64,000 bases of DNA from Owenia fusiformis (Eukaryota > Annelida > Polychaeta > Sabellida > Oweniidae), in the NCBI GenBank assembly GCA_903813345.2, contig CAIIXF020000004.1, positions 21,881,985 to 21,945,984 of the forward strand, written 5' to 3'. The notes under the pieces are model-generated. The model had not been told where the DNA came from. It did not search any database and worked only from the letters and a program-made list of their open reading frames with translations. A program made the position numbers and the translations under genes. Position 1 is the stretch's first letter; each line of letters starts with the position of its first letter. Positions 62,801-64,000 of this stretch are shown in pieces.

Positions 62801-63881
62801 ATGGCTAGGGACAAAGGAGCAAAGGAGCTTTGCTCATGATGGAACTTTAAGATGGCGGCTGAATTTCAAAATGGTCACCATTTTTTGTAAAAAACCTAAT
62901 CTTTGCTAACTCAAATACTAGTGAATGGATTTTGGTTCAAATTTTATATGCTGATGCCTTAGGACATAGTAGCTCTGTTTGTGAGAATTTTCAAGATGAT
63001 GGTTGAATCTCAAAATGGCTGCCATCTTACGTAAAAAATGTAAACTTTGATTACTCAAATAACAATTTTGAAATTAGTTTAAACTTTATATGTTGATCCA
63101 AGGCACAAATCAGCTCTGCTAAAGAAGACATTTTCAAGATGCCCACTGAATTTCAAAATGGCCGCCATTTTTCATAATAAAACATTGTCTTTGATAACTC
63201 AAATACCAGTTGTATGGATTTTGTTCATATCTTATATGATCTGTTCAAGAAGAAATTTTCAAGATGGCCACTAATTATAAAAAATATGCTTTCTTCGGTG
63301 GGATTTGCTACTCTGTGGAGTTGCTTTTTTCTAGTTGTATTTGATTTATTTATATCATACAGACCCTCTACTTTACCATATGATGTAAAATGTTTTCAGA
63401 ACTATATAAAGTGCAATGCAAACTCCACAAGGCCTTCATACAGACCCTCTACTTTACCATATGATGTAAAATGTTTTCAGAACTATATAAAATGCAATGC
63501 AAACTCCACAAGGCCTTCATACAGACCCTCTACTTTACCATATGATGTAAAATGTTTTCAGAACTATATAAAATGCAATGCAAATTCCACAAGGCCTTCA
63601 TACAGACCCTCTACTTTACCATATGATGTAAAATGTTTTCAGAACTATATAAAATGCAATGCAAACTCCACAAGGCCTTCATACAGACCCTCTACTTTAC
63701 CATATGATGTAAAATGTTTTCAGAACTATATAAAATGCAATGCAAACTCCACAAGGCCTTCATACAGACCCTCTACTTTACCCTATGAGATCCTAAATGC
63801 TGGAAAGAATAACAAGATTCTCTGGGAAGGAGTGAATACCATTCTGGTATTTGAGGCTATTGTTCTGGACCCTGAATATAG
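32791..63881 (+). CDS. CATSPERB-like CatSper channel auxiliary subunit, seven C-terminal-half exons
   Basis: CatSper is the sperm-specific, pH- and ligand-controlled Ca2+ channel of the flagellum; its single-pass subunits (beta, gamma, delta, epsilon) form an extracellular canopy. Exons at 32791-32872, 35957-36035, 38919-38971, 47759-47815, 55474-55613, 58315-58489 and 63724-63881 have GT..AG borders and mutually consistent phases (2, 0, 2, 2, 2, 0). Joined, they give motifs in the order I associate with CatSper beta: VGCPP..NIRV, GCP...F, PQTW, NY..C and PYEILN....ILW..VLDP. From memory the last segments fit CATSPERB better than D or E; I could not align them. The transmembrane segment and cytosolic tail should lie beyond the right edge. 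Upstream ectodomain exons are only tentative. One exon carries a one-base frameshift. Introns hold a retrotransposon, a nested gene and many repeats. Confidence 0.72.
32882..33025. repeat. Foldback with GC-rich loop inserted next to the exon
   Basis: Arms of ~60 bp, left aacaaatactggatgatcag and onward, right its complement, meet at ggcaaggcggcagccgagcc. The architecture is like the foldback at 9996-10132, but the arm sequence is different. Confidence 0.75.
33022..33526. mobile_element. MITE with TTTTATTATGCACCTC ends (~500 bp)
   Basis: The left end ttttattatgcacctc and the right end gaggtgcataataataaaa are inverted. Together with the adjacent foldback it splits a 69-bp repeat array: taatattaaaca at 32875-32886 continues as ataaaacatatatctgag at 33521. 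Confidence 0.6.
33520..33890 (+). repeat. 69-bp donor-edge array (5 units)
   Basis: Each unit contains gtccacaagcatgttggtga followed by ggttaatatt, a copy of the 3' end and donor of the exon at 32791-32872 (gtctactagcatgttggtga then ggttaatatt), plus ~40 bp of intron. It also has an extra donor-like atGTAAGT. The open frame across it (ETHKHDYVSVHKHVGEVNIK repeats) reflects a unit divisible by three. Confidence 0.85.
34241..34744. mobile_element. 504-bp MITE, long form of the family at 12003
   Basis: The ends ggaatatcctgactatggta and the complement ..gtagtcaggctgttcc enclose long subterminal repeats with ccgccatttgtgacaa and cataaccgtcgcttcaa. The plus frame at 34318-34596 (92 codons) has no family I recognise and is probably not a gene. 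Confidence 0.7.
35065..35956 (+). repeat. 89-bp acceptor-edge array (about 10 units)
   Basis: The unit is atttgaattacag plus tttcaagttgacaggtccat and ~55 bp of AT-rich sequence. Its AG and the ~24 bases after it match the acceptor and beginning of the exon at 35957 (tttcaaggtgacaggtccc). The true exon is the last copy. Confidence 0.9.
35957..36035 (+). CDS. CATSPERB-like exon (FKVTGPSKVRVN)
   Basis: Acceptor atttgaatttcag, donor CAAACT followed by GTGAGT. It starts with one base completing Ser from the previous exon and encodes FKVTGPSKVRVNTITKN and IACKNNMQT. Phase 0 at the end matches the next exon. Confidence 0.65.
36123..38261. mobile_element. Long-TIR foldback element (2.1 kb, arms ~400 bp)
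   Basis: The left arm (cttaatcaaaagtac onward) and the right arm (its complement, ending gtacttttgattaa) pair for roughly 400 bp at ~85-90% by eye, including acatgtctctttagtcagga and catgggtccctaaagc in complement. The centre is an ATCCCACCGAAC-family element with its own TIRs. Confidence 0.7.
36566..37685. mobile_element. ATCCCA(C/T)CGAAC-ended repeat element with (CCGT)n and ATGGCGG subrepeats
   Basis: The left end is atcccatcgaacgaagttcg, followed by a (gtccgtccgtac)n tract at 36605-36700, gggcaataactcaaat, and about five ~140-bp units with tataactcgaaaagtagtgg and aaaatggccgccatttt. The right end is ttcgatgggattcgctacg. The ends are inverted. No protein is encoded. Confidence 0.7.
38425..38635 (+). 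mobile_element. CAGGCCC-ended MITE, 5-bp target duplication CAAAG
   Basis: The ends caggcccgtagccagg and cctggctatgggcctg are inverted; CAAAG occurs at 38420-38424 and 38636-38640. The interior has long C-runs and is closely related to the copies at 11532 and 47481. Confidence 0.85.
38919..38971 (+). CDS. CATSPERB-like exon (VGCPPFKNIRV)
   Basis: A strong acceptor (ctttttctctctgtag) and a donor (CAAAA followed by GTGAGA) bound 17 codons plus two bases. It encodes IAHMSVGCPPFKNIRVQ; the VGCPP..(N/H)IRV motif is shared by several CatSper ectodomain subunits. The phase joins the exons on both sides. Confidence 0.65.
39052..39175. mobile_element. Minimal copy of the TGTCACCACC-ended repeat
   Basis: It has both conserved ends (tatgtcaccaccacaagtgg, ttgttatggtctcc; aggtggtgacactttgc, ttatgccttgtta) but almost no interior, showing that the ends alone define the family. 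Confidence 0.65.
39447..39611 (-). repeat. 3' LTR of the Ty3/gypsy element
   Basis: 165 bp, nearly identical to 44282-44446. It is at the downstream end in element orientation and is preceded by the purine tract. Confidence 0.93.
39786..39895. repeat. ~39-bp minisatellite (3 copies) in the retrotransposon 3' UTR
   Basis: Three copies of aaatgcaacacactgcatta plus a tcaaatcatatt segment lie between the gag-pol stop and the 3' LTR. Confidence 0.85.
39935..44215 (-). CDS. Ty3/gypsy gag-pol polyprotein (1,426 aa, single frame)
   Basis: Domain order: gag (about residues 1-200), a Cys/His-rich nucleocapsid-like stretch (about 221-256, two imperfect knuckles), aspartic protease with LDTGAD (351-356), reverse transcriptase, RNase H (SADSSSYGMGA), an HHCC zinc-binding integrase N-terminus (H..H...C..C), and an integrase core with D, D and E in the expected contexts (DLCEYENCHW, SDNGPQF, NGQVERG). 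The RT catalytic box reads IIDD where Tyr or Phe is usual in the first position. Gag and pol are fused in frame, so no frameshift signal is needed. After the integrase is a Ser/Pro-rich tail. No envelope-like frame is present. The element encodes everything for copying itself inside the cell; whether it is active is unknown. Confidence 0.95.
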   Translation of the reverse strand: MMAFRLEPPQAFDVTQPREWRHWRSRFERFQSAANLKVGLENGVASVDLIDDTQVINTLLYCMGPKAETIYKTFVFTEAENKKSFTVVMDKFDRYFTPKVNVIEEQKTFHHMKQSSEENVDSFIRKLYDQADICSFDNTERELLHQFVNGMNNKDLSEKVKIMDYSKLTFAKVIEMARIREHVAPVHLKSETPQNLDDVTRSRRSKRSTTQSKGQSQSAAFKCNKCALTHKPRECGAYGKTCLQCGGMNHYKRCCNKRNQKSMDKRKNIHEILDCDSDQHEDDDYYQAFIGEIVCDDMYPVGDIPKPRFQHDDEPTQDFRVDEVGVIDINNKEPPWVSELSVNGKPIMFKLDTGADVTVMPQCVFESFDKPPVLKPSKVQLKSPGGNVACVGKFSGTIDLDNKRFKTDIHVADMTSDMSLLSRGCAIGMGLVRRVQSIETSSEMYGEIGKIKTDPVKINLKDDAQPYSVSISRRVSLPMMPRVQDKLKKLENLGVISRVTKPTEWCAPMVVVEKKSDPEPRICVDLRNLNKSVKNEKFMLPSAEDLFHKMQGSTVFTTLDASNSFWGLVLDEESSYLTTFMTPFGRYKFNRVPFGLSFASELYQRVMAGILENHEGVENIIDDLIVHGKDKAEHDERLERVMQTLKKVGIKLNKKKCKFRQSRVTFFGHTVTKDGISPSDSNVQAILKLTVPTNVTELRRFLGTANYLAKFIPGMATIAAPLYALLRKEVSFTWELAQQESFDKIKELVTRAPVLAFYDPNKPTIVSADSSSYGMGACLFQEHSNGLKPVCYASRSLNDSEKKYAQIEKECLASVWATERFERFLIGLDRFEVLTDHKPLVPLINIKDLDRVPIRCQRLLIRLMRFNAVARYVPGKDMHVADMLSRDPIEVGKSLDTSHEDIEQYLASIDSARPIADYLLEKIRVETDVDIVLLRVRDYVTHGWPENIKSVPPVVKPFFPERSALSLYNGLITHGNRVVVPVGMQNLILSRIHDGHLGITKCRSRANQSVWWPGMSSQIKVMIEKCEHCQAIKSTQRKEPLMPTVLPKRPWSKIAVDLCEYENCHWLVVVDYFSRYPEIAKMNKNTTAKSVIDRLKIIFARFGVCETCISDNGPQFTSAEFKEFAERYNFIHCTSSPHFSQANGQVERGVQILKRILCQEDPYLALLTYRATPHFATGASPAQLLMGRQIKSTVPTLPSNLNPKWPNLRQVALNDKTAKNMYKTNYDKHHGVRPLTELVPGSQVLLKTDQEKGWKTRGVVKCKHSSPRSYIVETPKGTYRRNRRHIMAIPSPSNKSPSVNGPMVRSASTFSPKPVLYHRSRSPSPHNDDNLIYKFCKSKPILHNSDTNQGPSEQIGISSPVVHKPVDVSMDSQNNTSVYRDTKDSAQYTVPSTSMSPRHNTVPTQRVIQTRSRSGLEVNKPARYAN
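44282..44446 (-). repeat. 5' LTR of the Ty3/gypsy element
   Basis: 165 bp, TG...CA, about one difference from the other LTR. It should hold the element's promoter on the minus strand. Confidence 0.93.
44755..45508. repeat. Large palindrome (arms ~350 bp)
   Basis: The left arm (aattaaggtgctatggaagt ... aaccatgctgga ... gaaaatgtgactgaaaatag) is mirrored by the right arm (ctatttttcagtcacatttt ... tccagcatggtt ... acatagcaccttaaattac) with few mismatches. The arms nearly meet around 45140-45160. It lies just outside the retrotransposon and encodes nothing recognised. Confidence 0.8.
45530..46640. repeat. Degenerate repeats around catactggagaaagtac
   Basis: At least eight copies of a catactggagaaagtac core occur in both orientations at irregular spacing (e.g. 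45611, 45675, 45892, 45971, 46046, 46209). One frame of the core reads HTGES, like the linker between C2H2 zinc fingers, but no Cys-Cys-His-His pattern survives and the spacing is not 84 bp. It may be a shattered zinc-finger gene or only a satellite. The rest to 47480 shows no supported feature. Confidence 0.4.
47481..47682 (+). mobile_element. CAGGCCC-ended MITE, 5-bp target duplication TATAA
   Basis: The ends caggcccgtagctagg and cctggctaagggcctg are inverted; TATAA is at 47476-47480 and 47683-47687. It lies 76 bp upstream of a CATSPERB-like exon. Confidence 0.85.
47759..47815 (+). CDS. CATSPERB-like exon (SCGKLMNSTYVLP)
   Basis: Acceptor tattattttttcag, donor CCCAA followed by GTAAGT. It starts with G completing Lys and encodes NTAPTSCGKLMNSTYVLP. 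The other two frames are closed. The sequon NST suggests an extracellular location. It is not preceded by an array of its own edge. Confidence 0.65.
48052..48470. repeat. ~28-bp minisatellite
   Basis: Units tgtgctgaaccattg and tgtgcttgca(t/c)tg alternate, with a run of the 15-bp part alone near 48120-48200. Frames open on the minus strand (MVQHT.QAHNGSA) follow from the repeat and are not genes. Confidence 0.9.
48471..48862. other. Non-coding gap
   Basis: Nothing recognised; AT-rich. Confidence 0.4.
48863..49182. mobile_element. TA-flanked MITE (320 bp)
   Basis: Inverted ends cagggtaacccaaacaaatc and ..gatttgtttgggttacc..ctcaccctg, with TA on both sides. It ends 29 bp before the stop-codon side of the nested GH43-like gene, so it may form part of that transcript's 3' UTR. 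Confidence 0.7.
49211..50831 (-). CDS. Secreted PAN/EGF/GH43-like propeller protein, two exons
   Basis: Exon 1 is 50831-50576 and exon 2 is 50358-49211 (donor TTTACAG before GTTTGG; acceptor atatattgtag; the split Gly codon joins in frame), giving ~467 residues. An N-terminal signal peptide (MKKILCIFLYCITSFNTFA, from the second ATG) is followed by a PAN/apple-like segment with Cys (TTEECEKECIKQVERCWSY, continuing as GYEGQCFG across the intron), an EGF-like module (C..NLDCSLNGECLDGMCKC) and then a ~300-residue repeat of beta-strands with WGGPVIRDP, AHEPDV and NFHAIFHNMY. The last part resembles the five-bladed GH43/GH32-type propeller of many uncharacterised marine invertebrate proteins. The catalytic acids cannot be assigned by eye. 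Likely role: extracellular glycan binding or cleavage. The gene is complete and nested in an intron of the CATSPERB-like gene, on the opposite strand. Confidence 0.85.
50832..52139. other. Non-coding stretch upstream of the nested gene
   Basis: It should contain the promoter of the minus-strand secreted-protein gene. I see no clear core element and no repeat except a short (TA)n tract near 51650-51680. Confidence 0.4.
52563..52658 (+). mobile_element. 5'-truncated LINE-like 3' tail
   Basis: A short segment with a ggccctaaaagggc hairpin, cagtactaataaaatcc and a (tatta)n end interrupts one 98-bp unit. The layout is typical of 3' ends of CR1/L2-like or Jockey-like elements; the clade is not assignable. 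Confidence 0.5.
52715..54194 (-). mobile_element. mariner element with internally deleted transposase
   Basis: The terminal repeats (cttaggtcagtcaaaaagtt, ~50 bp inverted) are flanked by TA at 52713-52714 and 54195-54196. It inserted into a unit of the 98-bp array, whose sequence continues on both sides. Confidence 0.9.
53035..53781 (-). pseudogene. mariner transposase remnant
   Basis: The N-terminal half is open (53781-53296) with two helix-turn-helix regions and the mariner-type linker region (RRWYNDF..G, DSERTGRPKS). The central catalytic part is missing: the frame jumps from ..QFFDEY directly into DNARPHTS in another frame, so the first catalytic Asp region is deleted. Further frame changes follow before the C-terminal RRRLNEL...DWVERH segment. 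It cannot make an active enzyme. Confidence 0.85.
55474..55613 (+). CDS. CATSPERB-like exon (DIVDPTFKHNVYGR ... GCPSPAF) with a one-base frameshift
   Basis: Acceptor gtttttgtaactatag, donor AGAAAT followed by GTAAGT. The first 29 codons encode DIVDPTFKHNVYGRTAGSD and IRVKYDYDAW; the end encodes GCPSPAFHSDFFMPILE in the next frame. The switch falls at a GGG run (55560-55562); one more G would restore a single frame, giving the expected WGCP motif and the right phase on both sides. This is either an assembly slip in a G-run or a real inactivating change. It is the last and complete copy of the 98-bp array. Confidence 0.6.
55769..55881. mobile_element. Minimal copy of the TGTCACCACC-ended repeat
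   Basis: Both family ends (tatgtcaccaccacaagcgg; aagtggtgacattttgcatt, ggcttgtt) with a ~40-bp interior. Confidence 0.6.
55882..56698. other. Non-coding gap
   Basis: AT-rich unique sequence, no supported feature. Confidence 0.4.
56699..57260. mobile_element. Copy of the TGTCACCACC-ended repeat with half-site satellite
   Basis: The left hairpin end and right end (gcgactaggtggtgacatgt, taatgccttgtt) enclose about four diverged copies of the gaccttcaatgacctt unit. Confidence 0.7.
57385..58314 (+). repeat. 128/180-bp acceptor-edge array (6 extra copies)
   Basis: Acceptors (..atattacag before ctatgatgggg) occur at 57442, 57570, 57698, 57826, 58006 and 58134, and then at the true exon (58314). 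Each copy carries ~108 bases of exon sequence; spacing is 128 bp or, when an extra 52 bp of upstream intron (aaggatcgcttcaactcata) is included, 180 bp. The copies keep coding-like differences, but at least one has a stop (aactaagg, fourth copy). Confidence 0.93.
58315..58489 (+). CDS. CATSPERB-like exon (QADYIIYEKYGVFKYHF ... PQTWREMLK)
   Basis: Acceptor ttttaatattacag, donor ACCAAAAAG followed by GTTAGT; 58 codons after one completing base. It encodes YDGDVNQGVLQADYIIYEKY, GVFKYHFTEMAPEC, KPQTWREMLK and TAWTKK. The spacing of the Ile/Tyr-rich strand, Cys, Gln-Thr-Trp and Trp matches what I recall of the CatSper beta membrane-proximal region. It is the complete, last copy of the array. Confidence 0.75.
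59157..59350. mobile_element. Truncated ATCCCACC-ended repeat
   Basis: tatcccaccaaacgaaggga, the gatatag and ccgtctgtccg segments, then tataggcttatgccttatgg and one atatggccaccatttgt subunit; no right end. Confidence 0.6.
59782..60245. repeat. Inverted-repeat insertion
   Basis: ccatttttctcatatctttg ... acacatttgtacat is mirrored by atgtacaaatgtgtgaaata ... caaagatatgaggaaaatg. It has no coding content and lies within the 3.9-kb element. Confidence 0.6.
60950..61695 (+). pseudogene. Decayed ORF with a GCDTT motif, multi-copy invertebrate family
   Basis: Overlapping frames encode SAAHTLIGCDTTCSFAKIGD, then a ~150-residue part with TLDDLCFILASTTDKP, KPKLWKPEGN and APIELRYLTQIYCKDG, ending in a Cys-rich stretch (CRTNQACRCLLAGL pattern with one Cys lost). 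The HALTGCDTT...F core followed by a Cys-rich tail is a layout I have seen in many repeated, uncharacterised marine invertebrate proteins. Frame changes near 61150 and the missing N-terminus (fragments may extend back to 59360) mark it as broken. Its position between long TIRs suggests it is transposon cargo. Confidence 0.55.
62532..63304. mobile_element. ATCCCACCGA-ended repeat with AAGATGGCGGC subrepeats
   Basis: The left end atcccaccgagggaagttt and right end ttcttcggtgggat are inverted; inside are gggcgataactcaaat and about five ~130-bp units with caagatggc and aaaatggccgccattttt. It stops ~55 bp before the final acceptor-edge array. Confidence 0.65.
63360..63764 (+). repeat. 81-bp in-frame acceptor-edge array (5 units)
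   Basis: The unit is cagaccctctactttaccat, atgatgtaaaatgttttcag and aactatataaaatgcaatgc plus 21 bases, repeated at exactly 81-bp spacing (63360, 63441, 63522, 63603, 63684) with almost no differences. Acceptors for the exon occur at 63399, 63480, 63561, 63642 and 63723. No stop occurs in the exon frame. Confidence 0.95.
63724..63881 (+). CDS. CATSPERB-like exon (NYIKCNANST ... PYEILNAGKNNKILW)
   Basis: It starts in phase 0 after atgttttcag, as the previous exon requires, and ends TATAG followed by GTAATA. It encodes NYIKCNANSTRPSYRPSTLP, YEILNAGKNNKILWEG and VNTILVFEAIVLDPEYR. The PYEI.N....N.I.W and .LDP.Y motifs are what I recall immediately before the transmembrane helix of CatSper beta. 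Using the first of the five acceptors would lengthen the exon to start at 63400 and stay in frame. Confidence 0.75.
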
Positions 63882-64000
63882 GTAATATATGTTTCCTAAG
63901 TGACATCTATACATTCCAGTAGATTTCATGTTAGAAGGATTGGGTGAAATACATTTTATGTGAAACCCACTGTATTGTATAGATTGCACAACCTCAGAAA

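Overview
This is an AT-rich animal genome window. Genes are split into short exons with GT..AG borders, introns are long, nested genes lie inside introns, and many small inverted-repeat transposons are present. The gene content (a CatSper-type sperm-channel subunit, DEG/ENaC channels, a secreted EGF plus five-bladed-propeller protein, a secreted Thr/Ser/Pro repeat protein) fits a marine invertebrate. I cannot fix the phylum from the sequence. No rRNA, tRNA or CRISPR array was seen.

Layout. (1) 1-4837, minus strand: 5' part of a secreted mucin-like protein. About 135 copies of a 30-bp repeat encode a TIVPSTPAPS-type decapeptide, and the frame is open from the signal peptide to the window edge. 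(2) 4.9-16 kb: mostly non-coding, with a mariner-like element, MITEs and foldbacks, and two tentative plus-strand exons. (3) 16-29 kb, minus strand: an intact DEG/ENaC channel exon, and upstream of it a tandem paralogue broken by several frameshifts and a stop, whose N-terminal part has grown by in-frame 111-bp repeats. (4) 32.8-63.9 kb, plus strand: seven exons whose phases join consistently into the C-terminal ectodomain of a CATSPERB-like CatSper auxiliary subunit; the gene runs off the right edge. Inside its introns lie a nearly intact 5.0-kb Ty3/gypsy element (minus, 39447-44446), a two-exon secreted PAN/EGF/GH43-like gene (minus, 49211-50831), a deleted mariner, a 3.9-kb TIR element carrying a decayed host-like ORF, and several repeat families.

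The most unusual signal is at the exon borders of the CATSPERB-like gene. At least four of its exons (starting at 35957, 55474, 58315 and 63724) are each preceded by a tandem array. The repeat unit is the end of the intron, the AG acceptor and the first 25-110 bases of that same exon; the real exon is always the last copy. A fifth exon (32791-32872) has an array on each side, and the downstream one copies its donor end. In the last array the unit is 81 bp, has no stop, and presents five identical in-frame acceptors, so it could give isoforms with 0-4 extra 27-residue modules. I know of no named system that matches this repeated exon-edge duplication within one gene.

Other points of note: a non-autonomous element with CACGGTG termini and 5-bp target duplications (Transib/RSS-like), a CAGGCCC-ended MITE family with perfect 5-bp target duplications, and dispersed satellites full of AGGTCA half-sites or AAGATGGCGGC-type motifs.
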